From: Alphaproteobacteria bacterium | GTDB lineage: Bacteria; Pseudomonadota; Alphaproteobacteria; UBA8366 | Assembly: GCA_029861675.1 (NCBI GenBank) | Contig: JAOTYV010000026.1 | Span: 1 to 26,182, forward strand | Direction: 5' to 3' | DNA: 26,182 bases | Shown: positions 7,708 to 16,887 of the stretch, piece after piece | Layout: each line of letters opens with the position of its first letter | Numbering within the stretch: the stretch's first letter is position 1 | Notes under the pieces: model-generated | What the model was told of the DNA's origin: nothing | The model's database searches: none | What the model saw: only the letters and a program-made list of their open reading frames with translations | Position numbers and translations under genes: made by a program

Positions 7708-8667
7708 TTATTCCGCCTTGGTTTCTTCCGCTTTCGGCGGTGTCTCGGCGGGTGCTTCCTCCACAGCCGCTTCGCCTGCCGCCGGAGCTTCCGGCGCCGC
7801 TGTCTCTGCCGCTGCGGGCTCTGCGGCCGGCGTCTCCGCCGCCGCTTCACTCACGGGCTCGGCCGGCTTCGCATCGGCTGCGGCTTCCACAGCCGCGGCC
7901 GCTTCCGCCACACCCGCTTCAACCGGCGTCGTATCGGCGCCATTGCCCGACGGTGCCGGCTCGCCATCCGCGCCGATGAATTCCTTCTGCAGACCGTCAA
8001 GCACCGCTCCCGCGACCAGATCGCAATACAGGTTGATTGCGCGCATCGCGTCGTCATTACCGGGCACCGGATAGGTGATGCCTTCGGGACTGGAATTGCT
8101 GTCCAACACGCCAATAACCGGAATATTCAGCTTGCCCGCCTCGTGAATGGCGATGTTCTCCTTGTTCGTGTCGATCACGAACAGGATATCCGGCAATCCG
8201 GCCATTTCCTTTATGCCGCCCAGCGAACGGTCAAGCTTGTCGCGCTCGCGCTGCAGTCCGAGCTGCTCTTTCTTGGTCAGGCCTTGCGTCCCTTGGGCGA
8301 GTTGGTCCTCGAGGGTCTTCAGCCGCCGAATTGAATTTGAAATGGTCTTCCAGTTGGTCAGCATGCCGCCGAGCCAACGATGGTTGACGTAATACTGGCC
8401 ACAGCGGCGCGATGAGGAAGCGACCACTTCCGCCGCCTGCCGCTTCGTGCCGACAAACAGAATGCGGCCGCCGCCGGCCGCAACGTCGCGGACCGATTCC
8501 AGCGCCCGGTGCAGCATCGGCACCGTCTGTTCCAGATCGATGATATGAACGCCGTTCCGCTCGCCGAAAATGTACGGCAGCATCTGCGGGTTCCAGCGTC
8601 GGGTGGTGTGTCCAAAATGCACGCCGGCTTCAAGCAGCTGACGCATGGAGAAATCAGGCATCGCCAT
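7708..8667 (-). CDS. rpsB: 30S ribosomal protein S2 with long acidic Ala-rich tail
   Basis: Small-subunit ribosomal protein. The conserved S2 core covers about residues 1-234 ([17 protein letters not shown] near the start, then [33 protein letters not shown] and [10 protein letters not shown]). Residues 235-319 are a low-complexity Ala/Pro/Glu tail ([13 protein letters not shown] onward). S2 is about 240 residues in E. coli, so the tail adds roughly 80; such tails occur in alphaproteobacteria. The ATG at 8667 has an AAGGAA ribosome site 7 bases upstream, and an ATG two codons later is an alternative. The frame is open further upstream to 8919 but that stretch has no S2 similarity and contains the promoter. 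First gene of the rpsB-tsf-pyrH-frr group. Confidence 0.97.
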   Translation of the reverse strand: MAMPDFSMRQLLEAGVHFGHTTRRWNPQMLPYIFGERNGVHIIDLEQTVPMLHRALESVRDVAAGGGRILFVGTKRQAAEVVASSSRRCGQYYVNHRWLGGMLTNWKTISNSIRRLKTLEDQLAQGTQGLTKKEQLGLQRERDKLDRSLGGIKEMAGLPDILFVIDTNKENIAIHEAGKLNIPVIGVLDSNSSPEGITYPVPGNDDAMRAINLYCDLVAGAVLDGLQKEFIGADGEPAPSGNGADTTPVEAGVAEAAAAVEAAADAKPAEPVSEAAAETPAAEPAAAETAAPEAPAAGEAAVEEAPAETPPKAEETKAE

Positions 8668-8753
8668 GGTAATTTCCTTTTCCGGTTCGTCCGCCGCGGG
8701 TGTCACCGGATAGTCCGGCACCGGAGCGACCGACGCCCTCTCGGCGTGACCGC

Positions 8754-8783
8754 AAAAACCCGCGTGAGGGTTGAGATTGCGGG
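8754..8783 (-). terminator. Candidate dnaE terminator overlapping the rpsB promoter start site
   Basis: In the minus-strand direction CCCGC (8783-8779) pairs with GCGGG (8763-8759), directly followed by TTTTT (8758-8754). The loop is 15 bases. An inner alternative AACCC/GGGTT (8772-8757) has a 6-base loop. The stem is short, so strength is doubtful. For transcripts from dnaE it could terminate; transcripts from the promoter at 8784-8812 would carry only the inner stem at their 5' end. Confidence 0.35.
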
Positions 8784-8812
8784 GATATACCCGTAAGTGC
8801 CGACCCTGGCAA
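8784..8812 (-). promoter_or_regulatory. Sigma70-type promoter of rpsB operon
   Basis: On the minus strand TTGCCA (8812-8807) is separated by 17 bases from TATATC (8789-8784). This gives five of six and four of six consensus positions with ideal spacing. The start would be near 8777, leaving an untranslated leader of about 110 bases before rpsB, long enough for feedback control by S2. The location, just upstream of a ribosomal protein operon, supports the call. Confidence 0.55.
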
Positions 8813-8968
8813 GAGCGAAGGCGGATAATCGGCGATTTCCCTGGGCTGAATAAAATGGCCCATGGATTCAGATTGTTATCCTGGCCCCCTAAGACCTTCC
8901 CGTCGTGCCGAGACGGCATCGCCTAAATCGATGGCCCGGACAACCCGCCGAAGCCGCGGTCGCGTCCC

Positions 8969-11900
8969 CTAAATATCGTGAACGTCGACGATTCCAGGGA
9001 TTGCCTTGACCGCGCTGCGCATCGCCGGGGTAATGCGGAATCCGCCGGGCACGACCATTTCAACCTCCTGGTCGTAGGTGTCCAGAACCAAGGTCACGCG
9101 GCCCCGGCCTTTCGTCGAATGCTCGCGAAAGACGCCGACCAACACGTCGACCGGTTCCGGCTCGCGGAGGAAAATTCGCAGCCCCTCGGCGGCATCGGCC
9201 GCGGCGTCCTCCAATTCCTGTATGGCAATCGCCGTCACCCGGTAGCTGTCGTCATGCGACTGAATATCGGCCGTTACCAGCAATGGAGCGCCAGACTCGA
9301 GCATCTCCCTGCAGGACGCCAACAGCTCGGAAAAGACGGTGACTTCGTAGGCGCCGCTGGTATCCGACATTTGCACGAAGGCGAGCTTACCCCGGCGGCC
9401 GTTGATGATCCTGCGGCCTCCGACGATACCCGCCAGCTTGACCCGGGGTTCGCGCACGCGGCCCGCCGCGACCTCCGCCCACTGCACCACGCCCATGCGC
9501 TCGCAGCTTTTGGCATAGGATTCCAGGGGATGGGCGGACAGGTAGAACCCGATCGCTTCATATTCCTGCTGCAGCCGCGGTTCGGTCGGCCAGTCATCCA
9601 CATCGGGCAACGTTATGCTCCGCGACTCCAGGGCCTCGCCGAACAGACTGACCTGATTGCTTTCCCGGTCGTTCTGCGCTGCGCTGGCGTGGCGGATCAA
9701 ATACTCCACCGCCTCGTAAACCTGCCGCCGATGAGGATTCAGCGAATCGAACGCGCCGGCACGCGCCAGGTTCTCGATTTGACGTTTGTTCATGACGCGG
9801 GAATCGAGCCGGTTGGCGAAATCCGTCAGATCCTTGAAGGGACCGTTCGCCTCCCGTTCGGCGACCAGCACCTCCATCGCCGCCTGGCCTACATTCTTGA
9901 TCGCGGCCAACGCATAGCGCACCGCATAACCGTCATTCGGCAACGCTTCGACGGTAAACTCGGCGCCGGATCGGTTGACGTCGGGACCAAGCAGCCGGAT
10001 ATCCAGGCGATCCAACTCGGTCCGGAAACCGTTCAGCTTTTCGCTGTTGCCCATGTCGAGCGTCATCGACGCGGCCATGAATTCGACCGGATAGTTCGCT
10101 TTCAGGTATCCGGTTTGGTACGCCACGAGCGCATAGGCCGCGGCGTGCGATTTGTTGAAGCCATAACCCGCGAACTTGTTGACCTGCTCGAAGATATGGC
10201 CGGCCACGCCCCGGTCCACCTCACGCGCGACCGCGCCATCGATGAACGCCTTTCGCTGCGCCTCCATTTCCGCCTTGATCTTTTTACCCATCGCGCGCCG
10301 CAGCAGGTCCGCCCCGCCCAGCGTATAGCCGGACAGCTCCTGGGCGATCTTCATGACCTGCTCCTGATAGATCATGATCCCGTGGGTTTCCTTGAGGATC
10401 CCCTCGATCCGGGGATGCATGTAATCGGGCTCTTCTTCGCCGTGCTTGCGCCGGATATAGCTTGGAATGTTGTCCATCGGTCCCGGCCGGTACAGGGACA
10501 CCAGGGCGATGATGTCTTCGAACCGGTCCGGATTCAGCTTCTTGATGACGTCCCGCATGCCCGAACTTTCCAACTGGAACACGCCGGTCGTATCGCCGCG
10601 GCAGAACATTTCATATGTGCCGGCATCGTCCAACGGCAGGCGCGCCGTGTCGATTTCGATTCCGCGCCGACGCAGCAGCTCGACCGCACGGGCAAGCACC
10701 GTCAAGGTCTTGAGGCCGAGGAAATCGAACTTAACCAGCCCGGCCTGTTCGACATATTTCATGTTGAACTGGGTCACCGGCATATCGGATCGGGGATCGC
10801 GATACAGCGGCACCAGCTCTTCGAGCGGGCGGTCGCCGATTACCACACCGGCCGCATGGGTCGAGGCGTGGCGGAACATCCCTTCCAGCCGAAACGCGAT
10901 ATCGAACAGGCGCTTCACCGACTCGTCCGACTTGAGCATCTCCTGCAAGGCCGGCTCGCCGTCGACCGCCTGTTTCAGGCGTACCGGGTTGGCGGGATTG
11001 TTCGGCACCATTTTGCAGATTCGGTCGACCTGGCTGTAGGGCATGGCGAGCACGCGCCCGACGTCGCGCAGAACCGCGCGCGCTTCCAGTTTTCCGAAGG
11101 TGATGATTTGCGCCACACGGTCCTGGCCATAGGTCTGCTGGACGTAGCGGATGACGTCATCGCGCCCATCCTTACAGAAATCGATGTCGAAATCCGGCAT
11201 CGATATGCGCTCCGGATTCAGGAAGCGCTCGAACAGCAAACCCCAGCGCAGCGGATCGAGATCGGTAATCGTCAGCGACCAGGCGACCACGGAACCGGCG
11301 CCCGAACCACGTCCGGGTCCAACGGGAATGCCTTGTTCCTTCGCCCATTGGATGAAGTCCGCAACGATCAGGAAGTATCCGGGAAAGCCCATCTGGCCGA
11401 TGACATCCAGCTCATAGTCGAGCTGTTCCCGATACGGCTTGGCGGCCTCCTCCCGTTTTGCGTCATCCATCTCCGCGTCGAACACCTGGCTCGTCAGCCG
11501 GTCTTCCAAACCGGCCCGCGCCATATCGCGCAGCAACTCGCCCTCGTCGCGGCCTTCAAGCTGCGGATAGGGCGGCAAGATCGGATCGCGGGTATCCGCC
11601 ACATAGGCGCAGCGCTGCGCGATCACCAGCGTGTTGTCCACCGCTTCCGGCAGGTCGGCGAACAGGATGCGCATTTCTTCCGCCGATTTGAAGTAATGCT
11701 CGGGCGTCATCCGGCGCCGGTCCTGCTGCGTCACCACCCTGCCCTCGGCGATGCAGATCAACGCGTCATGCGCCTCGTGCATGTCCCGGGTCGAAAAGAA
11801 CACTTCGTTCGTGGCGACGAGCGGCAGGTCGAACCGGTAGGCAAGGTCGATCAACTCGGCTTCGACGCGATCCTCTTCCGCGAGGTTGTGGCGCATCACC

Positions 11901-12424
11901 TCGACATAAAGCCGGCCCGGAAACAACGCCGAAAATTTACCCAGAAATTCCTCGGCGGCGGGTTTCTGTCCGTCCGTCAATAATCGCCCGATCGGCCCGT
12001 TCAATCCGCCGGTCAGGGCGATCAGACCGGCGCCATTATTTGCAAGGTCCTCCAGGGTAATCTGAGGCGGTTCATGGGAGTCGGTCTCGAGATGGGCCCG
12101 GCTGGCCAGCGCCAGCAGGTTGCGATAGCCCACTTCGTTCTGAACCAGCAGGACCAACGGGTCGGGCGGCGGTGCGGCGCCGTTGGCGCCGTGACCATCG
12201 GTCCGGCGCAGTCCTAGCTGGCAGCCGATAATCGGCTGCACGCCCGCCTTGCGCATCGAGAGCGAGAATTCCAGCGCGCCAAACAGGTTGTTGGTATCGG
12301 CGACGCCGACCGCCGGCATGTGGTGACGAAGACAAAGGTCGGCCAGCTCCGGTATCCGGATGGCGCCCTCGGACAGCGAATAGGCGGAATGGACGCGCAG
12401 GTGAACGAAATCAGCGTGGCTCAT
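8969..12424 (-). CDS. dnaE: DNA polymerase III alpha subunit
   Basis: Catalytic subunit of the replicative polymerase. The 1151-residue length fits DnaE1. It has an N-terminal PHP domain, then the polymerase palm with GPGRGSGAGS (369-378), PDFDIDF (catalytic D411 and D413) and FDFLGLKTL (third aspartate D567), the fingers with RPGPMDNIPSYIRRKHG, a helix-hairpin-helix region around 830-890, and a probable beta-clamp motif QVSLF at 924-928 followed by an OB-fold domain (about 990-1070). PHP motifs are degenerate: HLRVHS has Arg where active PHP domains have the first His, and VADTNNLFG replaces the TDHGN type, so proofreading is presumably by a separate epsilon subunit. The start ATG at 12424 lacks a clear ribosome site. 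It follows the LLM gene by 138 bases and precedes rpsB. Confidence 0.97.
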   Translation of the reverse strand: MSHADFVHLRVHSAYSLSEGAIRIPELADLCLRHHMPAVGVADTNNLFGALEFSLSMRKAGVQPIIGCQLGLRRTDGHGANGAAPPPDPLVLLVQNEVGYRNLLALASRAHLETDSHEPPQITLEDLANNGAGLIALTGGLNGPIGRLLTDGQKPAAEEFLGKFSALFPGRLYVEVMRHNLAEEDRVEAELIDLAYRFDLPLVATNEVFFSTRDMHEAHDALICIAEGRVVTQQDRRRMTPEHYFKSAEEMRILFADLPEAVDNTLVIAQRCAYVADTRDPILPPYPQLEGRDEGELLRDMARAGLEDRLTSQVFDAEMDDAKREEAAKPYREQLDYELDVIGQMGFPGYFLIVADFIQWAKEQGIPVGPGRGSGAGSVVAWSLTITDLDPLRWGLLFERFLNPERISMPDFDIDFCKDGRDDVIRYVQQTYGQDRVAQIITFGKLEARAVLRDVGRVLAMPYSQVDRICKMVPNNPANPVRLKQAVDGEPALQEMLKSDESVKRLFDIAFRLEGMFRHASTHAAGVVIGDRPLEELVPLYRDPRSDMPVTQFNMKYVEQAGLVKFDFLGLKTLTVLARAVELLRRRGIEIDTARLPLDDAGTYEMFCRGDTTGVFQLESSGMRDVIKKLNPDRFEDIIALVSLYRPGPMDNIPSYIRRKHGEEEPDYMHPRIEGILKETHGIMIYQEQVMKIAQELSGYTLGGADLLRRAMGKKIKAEMEAQRKAFIDGAVAREVDRGVAGHIFEQVNKFAGYGFNKSHAAAYALVAYQTGYLKANYPVEFMAASMTLDMGNSEKLNGFRTELDRLDIRLLGPDVNRSGAEFTVEALPNDGYAVRYALAAIKNVGQAAMEVLVAEREANGPFKDLTDFANRLDSRVMNKRQIENLARAGAFDSLNPHRRQVYEAVEYLIRHASAAQNDRESNQVSLFGEALESRSITLPDVDDWPTEPRLQQEYEAIGFYLSAHPLESYAKSCERMGVVQWAEVAAGRVREPRVKLAGIVGGRRIINGRRGKLAFVQMSDTSGAYEVTVFSELLASCREMLESGAPLLVTADIQSHDDSYRVTAIAIQELEDAAADAAEGLRIFLREPEPVDVLVGVFREHSTKGRGRVTLVLDTYDQEVEMVVPGGFRITPAMRSAVKAIPGIVDVHDI

Positions 12425-12465
12425 GGCCGCAGACTACACGGAGGACGGGGGCATTTGACAACATC

Positions 12466-12481
12466 CTTTGGAAATCCAAAG
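12466..12481. repeat. Palindrome upstream of dnaE
   Basis: CTTTGG-AAAT-CCAAAG, a perfect 6-bp stem with a 4-base loop, 42 bases upstream of the dnaE ATG. Without a T-run it is not a terminator. It may be an operator or a leader hairpin; no promoter elements were found that would decide. Confidence 0.4.
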
Positions 12482-12562
12482 CGTTGCAATGTGTTCCAGC
12501 AAGGGGGTTTGCCGTACCCATCGCCTCAAATCGCCGACTCCAATGTTCAAGCACATCCCAGC

Positions 12563-13477
12563 TCAAACCAAATCGGCGACCGCATCCCGGTAGGATTCGA
12601 GGACTGCGAGGTGATCGCCGAGGGTTTTCAAATCGGCGCGCACGTGATGGGCGTGATGGAACTCCGTGTTCACAGTCAGGCATTGCACCCCAAGGTCGCG
12701 CCACTTCTCCGCCTCCGCCCGCCAGGCATCCGGACCGTCTTTACCGATGGAGACCCAGCTTTCGATCGGGATCGACGCCGGATCGCGGCCGGCCGCTTCC
12801 GCATGCTGGAATAATCGCGCACGTTTACGCTCGAAGGAGTCGTCCGGCGGGTAGAAAATCTGCATCCAGCCGTCGCCGAGCCGCGCCGTCCGTTCCAGCA
12901 CCCGGTCCGCATGGCCGCCGAACCACAGCGGGATCGGCCGTTGCACCGGCAGCGGGTTCAGCCCGGCGTCGGGAATCCGGTGCCATTTTCCCTCGAAGTC
13001 GACCAGCTCCTCCGTCCAGAGCGCGCGCAGCACGGCCACCTGTTCTTCCGACCGGCGGCCGCGATTGCCATACTCCTCGCCCAGCGCCGCATATTCGACC
13101 GGGTTCCAGCCGATGCCGATGCCGAGCCGCAACCGGCCGCCGCTAAGCACGTCGACCACCGCCGCCTGTTTGGCCACCAGCACGGTCTGGCGCTGGCCGA
13201 GGATGATCACCCCGGTGACGAAGCCGATATTCTCGGTCACCCCGGCAAGATAGGCGAACAGCGTGAAGGGTTCGTAGAACGCGTCCTTGTGGCTGTAGGG
13301 ACCGATCAGCTCCGTATGAGTCTGCCGGTTCGCACCGAGCACATGGTCGTAGGCCAGGATATGGCTGTAGCCGAGCGCCTCCGCGGCCTGCGCAAAGTCG
13401 CGGACCGCGATGGGGTCGGTTCCGATACGGGTTTGGGGAAAGGCAACGCCGATACCCATCTGTTCCGTGCTCCCCAT
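12563..13477 (-). CDS. LLM-class flavin- or F420-dependent oxidoreductase
   Basis: Luciferase-like monooxygenase fold, a TIM barrel using FMN or F420. The product (304 residues from the ATG at 13477) matches the TIGR03619/Rv2161c-like subgroup by its start (MGIGVAFPQTRIGTDP), FAQAAEALGYSHILAYDHVL, TGVIILGQRQTVLVAKQAA, LSGGRLRLGIGIGWNP, PIPLWFGGHADRVLERTARLG and DGWM. The substrate cannot be told from sequence. ATG 13477 lies 10 bases after the lolD stop; ATG 13459 (MGIGVAF) has a GGAG about 10 bases upstream and is an equally good start. It is co-directional with lolD and dnaE but has no obvious functional link to either, so it may be a passenger. Confidence 0.85.
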   Translation of the reverse strand: MGSTEQMGIGVAFPQTRIGTDPIAVRDFAQAAEALGYSHILAYDHVLGANRQTHTELIGPYSHKDAFYEPFTLFAYLAGVTENIGFVTGVIILGQRQTVLVAKQAAVVDVLSGGRLRLGIGIGWNPVEYAALGEEYGNRGRRSEEQVAVLRALWTEELVDFEGKWHRIPDAGLNPLPVQRPIPLWFGGHADRVLERTARLGDGWMQIFYPPDDSFERKRARLFQHAEAAGRDPASIPIESWVSIGKDGPDAWRAEAEKWRDLGVQCLTVNTEFHHAHHVRADLKTLGDHLAVLESYRDAVADLV

Positions 13478-13487
13478 CGTTACCGGT

Positions 13488-14183
13488 CTATGACGAAGCC
13501 GCGCCGTCCAGCAAGAACCCGTCTTCCAGCCGTACAACCCGGTCCATGCGGGCGGCCAGGGCAAGATTATGCGTCGCCACCAGCGCCGCGATTCCCGCTT
13601 CGTGAACGAAGCCCTTCATCATGTCGAACACGTCATCGGCGGTCTTGTGATCGAGATTGCCGGTCGGCTCGTCCGCCAGCAGCAGCAGCGGGCGGTTGGC
13701 CACGGCGCGGGCGATCGCTACCCGTTGCTGTTCGCCACCCGACAGGCGCGCCGGGCGGTGCTTCATCCGGTCCTGCAGCCCGACCAGCTCGAGCAGCGCG
13801 CGCGCATGCCGGCGTGCCGCCCATTTGCCCGTCCGATTGATCATTTGCGGGATCATGACGTTTTCCAGCGCGGAAAATTCGGGCATCAGGTGATGGAATT
13901 GGTACACGAATCCGATGTCGCGCCGCCGCAGCGCGGTCCGCTTATCGTCCGACATCGCCCCGCAGGGCTTGCCCTCCATGTAAATTTCGCCGCCATCGGG
14001 TCGTTCGAGCAGCCCGGCGACGTGCAGCAGGCTGGACTTGCCGGCGCCGGATGGTCCGACCAGCGCTACCAACTCACCCCCCATCAGATCCAGGTTGACG
14101 CCGCGCAGCACCTCCAGCGATTCCCCTGCCTGCCGGTAGGTGCGGACAACCGCCTCCAGCTTCAGTGCCGCGCCGTCACTCAT
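13488..14183 (-). CDS. lolD: Lipoprotein-releasing ABC transporter ATP-binding protein
   Basis: ATPase of the LolCDE system, which extracts lipoproteins from the inner membrane for transfer to LolA. The 231 residues contain the Walker A motif GPSGAGKS (43-50), the signature LSGGEQQR (147-154) and Walker B LLLLADEP followed by TGNLD (166-178), plus the switch His in VATHNLALA. The Q-loop region is [20 protein letters not shown], typical of LolD/MacB-type ATPases. The start ATG overlaps the end of the permease gene by 8 bases, indicating translational coupling. Confidence 0.95.
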   Translation of the reverse strand: MSDGAALKLEAVVRTYRQAGESLEVLRGVNLDLMGGELVALVGPSGAGKSSLLHVAGLLERPDGGEIYMEGKPCGAMSDDKRTALRRRDIGFVYQFHHLMPEFSALENVMIPQMINRTGKWAARRHARALLELVGLQDRMKHRPARLSGGEQQRVAIARAVANRPLLLLADEPTGNLDHKTADDVFDMMKGFVHEAGIAALVATHNLALAARMDRVVRLEDGFLLDGAASS

Positions 14184-15420
14184 AACGCAACACCTCGACC
14201 GGATCGAGCCGCGCCGCCTTCCACGCCGGATAAATCGAGGCCAGAAAAGACAGGGCCAAGGCCATCAGGACCACCATGATCACTTCGGTCCGGTCGATCT
14301 TCGCCGGCAGCTGCGACAGGAAATATATCTCCGCCTGGAACAGATCGGTGCCGACGAATTGCTGGATCGTCTGGCGAATGGTTTCGATATTGCGCGCGAA
14401 GGCGATCCCCAGCACCGCGCCCAACACCGTCCCGATCACGCCCACGCTGGCCCCCGTAACGAAGAAAATCCGCATGATCATCCCCCGCGTCGCCCCGATC
14501 GTGCGAAGGATCGCGATGCCTTTTCCCTTGTCCTGCACCAGCATCACCTGGCTGGAGATGATGTTGAAGGCCGCCACCAGAATGATCAGCGTGAGGATCA
14601 GAAACATGACGTTCCGCTCCACCTTGAGCGCGGTAAAGAAGCTCGAATTGACCTGCTGCCAGTCGCGTATGCGAAACGCCGGCCCCAGGGTCCGGGAGAT
14701 CGCCGGCCCTACTTCATCGACCTGATCCGCATTGTCGACCATGACCTCCAGCTTGGACACGCTGTCCTTATGCCGGAAGAAGATCTGCGCCGCCGTCAAC
14801 GGCATGAAAATGAAGCGATTGTCGTATTCGGACATGCCGACTTCGAAAATCGCCGCCACGCGGTAGGATTTGGTCCGCGGCAAAGTGCCGAAGGGCGTGC
14901 TGGTCCCTTCCGGCGCGATCAGCTTGATCTTGCCGTTCACGCGCAAGCCGTAGCGGCGGGCGAACCGGCTGCCCACGACGATACTGGAATTTTCGTTAAA
15001 TCCATCGAGCGTGCCGGATTCGATGCTCTTCGCCAGCAGCGGCCGGCCGAGGAAATCCTCCGCCCGGATTCCCCGCACGAGCGCGCCCGATGCGACGCCG
15101 TTCGCGGTCGCCAGGACTTGCCCCTCGACCAGCGGCGTCACCGACAGGACACCGTCCACGCCCCGGATCTTGATCGCGACCTTGTCGAAATCGGGCAGGG
15201 TCCGGTAGTTGCCGGTCACTTCCAAATGCCCGTTCAAGCCCAGGACCCGGCCGAGCAGTTCCGCCCGGAAACCGTTCATCACCGACATGACGATGATCAG
15301 GGTCGCCACGCCCAACATGATTCCCAGCAGGGAAAACCAGGCAACGACGGAGATGAAGCCTTCCTGGCGCCGGGCGCGCAAATACCGGAGCGAGACCAGC
15401 CTTTCAAATGCGGATAACAT
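14176..15420 (-). CDS. lolC: Lipoprotein-releasing ABC transporter permease LolC/LolE
   Basis: Inner-membrane permease partner of LolD. The 414-residue product starts with FERLVSLRYLRARRQEGFISVV, followed by the first membrane helix (about residues 25-48) and the VMSVMNGFRAELLGRVLGLNGHL segment. A large periplasmic domain follows, then three C-terminal helices of the FtsX/MacB type with IAILRTIGATRGMIMRIF and a final VEVLRYE. A single permease gene with lolD is usual in alphaproteobacteria, where it acts as a homodimer, so LolC and LolE cannot be told apart by name. The ATG at 15420 lies 10 bases after proS and begins the family N-terminus; an open stretch upstream to 15492 is only proS sequence in another frame. 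Confidence 0.93.
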   Translation of the reverse strand: MLSAFERLVSLRYLRARRQEGFISVVAWFSLLGIMLGVATLIIVMSVMNGFRAELLGRVLGLNGHLEVTGNYRTLPDFDKVAIKIRGVDGVLSVTPLVEGQVLATANGVASGALVRGIRAEDFLGRPLLAKSIESGTLDGFNENSSIVVGSRFARRYGLRVNGKIKLIAPEGTSTPFGTLPRTKSYRVAAIFEVGMSEYDNRFIFMPLTAAQIFFRHKDSVSKLEVMVDNADQVDEVGPAISRTLGPAFRIRDWQQVNSSFFTALKVERNVMFLILTLIILVAAFNIISSQVMLVQDKGKGIAILRTIGATRGMIMRIFFVTGASVGVIGTVLGAVLGIAFARNIETIRQTIQQFVGTDLFQAEIYFLSQLPAKIDRTEVIMVVLMALALSFLASIYPAWKAARLDPVEVLRYE

Positions 15421-15430
15421 GATCTGGTAT

Positions 15431-16774
15431 TCAGCCCGCAAGCCGCGACAGGGCGGCCTCGGCGGAGACTTCCTCGCGCTCGCCCGATGCACGGTTCTTC
15501 AACTCAACCACGCCGTTTTTCAAACCGCGCGGTCCAACAATGAGTTGCCAAGGCAATCCGATGAGCTCCATGTCCGCGAATTTAACGCCCGCCCGCCCGT
15601 CCCGGTCGTCATAGAGCACTTCCGTTCCCGCGGCACGCATCGTGTCGAACATCCCGTTGCAGGCGGCGTCGCATGCCTCGTCGCCCTGCCGCAAATTGAT
15701 CAGTCCAACCTGGAACGGTGCGACGCCGGCCGGCCAGATGATGCCGTTTTCATCGTGGCTTGCCTCGATAATCGCGCCGGTAAGGCGCGACACGCCGATG
15801 CCATAGGAGCCCATCTGCACCGCGGTATCCTCACCCTGCGGTCCCACCACGCGGGCGCCCAGCGCTTCGGAGTATTTGGTCCCGAAGAAGAAAATGTGAC
15901 CGACTTCGATCCCGCGTGCCTCGACCAGGTCGTCCTTGGCAACCGGGCATTTCGCGGGATCATGCATTTCGTCGGTCATCGCATAATGTTCGGTCCAGCG
16001 GTCGACCATGGCGGCAAGCCCCTGGTCATCCGCGAAGTCCACATCGGCGGTCATGACATCCATGTCGAGATAGGCGCGATGACAAAACACTTCGCTCTCG
16101 CCGGTGTCCGCCAGGATCAAAAACTCGTGGCTCTGGTCGCCGCCGATCGGCCCCGTATCCGCTCGCATCGGGATTGCCTGCAATCCCATCCGCGCGAAGG
16201 TCCGCAGATAGGCGATGAACATCTTGTTGTAAGCGACCCGGCCAGCCGAGGCGTCGAGGTCGAAGGAATAGGCGTCCTTCATATAAAATTCACGCCCCCG
16301 CATCACGCCGAAGCGCGGCCGCACCTCGTCGCGGAACTTCCACTGGATGTGATACAGGTTCTTGGGCAAATCGCGGTAGCTGCGGACGTCGTTCGCAAAT
16401 ATTTCGGTGATCAGTTCCTCGTTCGTCGGCCCATACAGCATTTCGCGGGCGTGGCGGTCGGTGATGCGCAGCATCTCCTTGCCATAATCATCGTAGCGTC
16501 CGCTTTGCTTCCAGAGATCGGCCGATTGGATCGTCGGCATCAGGAACTCCTGGGCACCGGCGAGGTTCTGTTCCTCGCGCACGATCTGCTCGATCTTCTT
16601 GAGCACACGGAACCCGAGCGGCAGCCAGCTATAGATTCCCGCGCTCGCCTGACGGACCATGCCGGCGCGCAGCATCAGCCGATGCGAGACGATCTGCGCT
16701 TCCGCAGGCGTCTCCTTCAATGTCGGCAGAAAATATTGGGAACGACGGACGGCGTTGCTATTGTCGCGGTTCAT
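15431..16774 (-). CDS. proS: Prolyl-tRNA synthetase, short alphaproteobacterial type
   Basis: Charges tRNA-Pro with proline. Class II synthetase motifs are visible: [20 protein letters not shown] in the N-terminal part, motif 2 around [21 protein letters not shown], and motif 3 at [14 protein letters not shown]. The anticodon-binding domain lies at the C-terminus ([24 protein letters not shown]). At 447 residues it lacks the roughly 180-residue editing insertion of the E. coli enzyme, as is normal in alphaproteobacteria, so mischarged Ala would have to be cleared in trans. The ATG at 16774 has an AGGA about 8 bases upstream; in-frame ATGs at 16804 and 16861 are less well placed. Followed by lolC/E after 10 bases. 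Confidence 0.96.
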   Translation of the reverse strand: MNRDNSNAVRRSQYFLPTLKETPAEAQIVSHRLMLRAGMVRQASAGIYSWLPLGFRVLKKIEQIVREEQNLAGAQEFLMPTIQSADLWKQSGRYDDYGKEMLRITDRHAREMLYGPTNEELITEIFANDVRSYRDLPKNLYHIQWKFRDEVRPRFGVMRGREFYMKDAYSFDLDASAGRVAYNKMFIAYLRTFARMGLQAIPMRADTGPIGGDQSHEFLILADTGESEVFCHRAYLDMDVMTADVDFADDQGLAAMVDRWTEHYAMTDEMHDPAKCPVAKDDLVEARGIEVGHIFFFGTKYSEALGARVVGPQGEDTAVQMGSYGIGVSRLTGAIIEASHDENGIIWPAGVAPFQVGLINLRQGDEACDAACNGMFDTMRAAGTEVLYDDRDGRAGVKFADMELIGLPWQLIVGPRGLKNGVVELKNRASGEREEVSAEAALSRLAG

Positions 16775-16887
16775 CAAACAGTCCTGAAACACTCCTGGCT
16801 TCATGCGGATTTCGCATAGGCCGGTCGAACGGCCGCCACTGTAGGGAAAGCGGCCGCGCATGTCTATTGCGGCTTACGGACGTGGAT

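Larger units (their letters stand above)
8668..8968. other. dnaE-rpsB intergenic region
   Basis: 301 bases between the dnaE stop and the rpsB start. It holds a sigma70-like promoter (8784-8812), an overlapping hairpin with a T-run (8754-8783), and a 6-bp inverted repeat CTGAAT/ATTCAG at 8846-8871 upstream of the promoter, possibly an operator or chance. No small gene or known RNA family was recognised. Confidence 0.7.

Noticed and set aside
8668..8919. In-frame upstream extension of rpsB by 84 codons
   Set aside because: No S2 similarity, contains the likely promoter, and a good ribosome site precedes the ATG at 8667.
8978..11983. 1001-codon open frame on the plus strand antisense to dnaE
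   Set aside because: It lies wholly inside dnaE, whose motifs are intact. Long antisense frames are expected at this GC content, and the product has no recognisable domain.
14140..16819. Long plus-strand frames opposite lolC/E and proS
   Set aside because: Same antisense effect; both minus-strand genes have complete family motifs.
16819..16834. GGCCG/CGGCC hairpin in the proS leader
   Set aside because: Five GC pairs in GC-rich DNA, no T-run and no T-box-like features.
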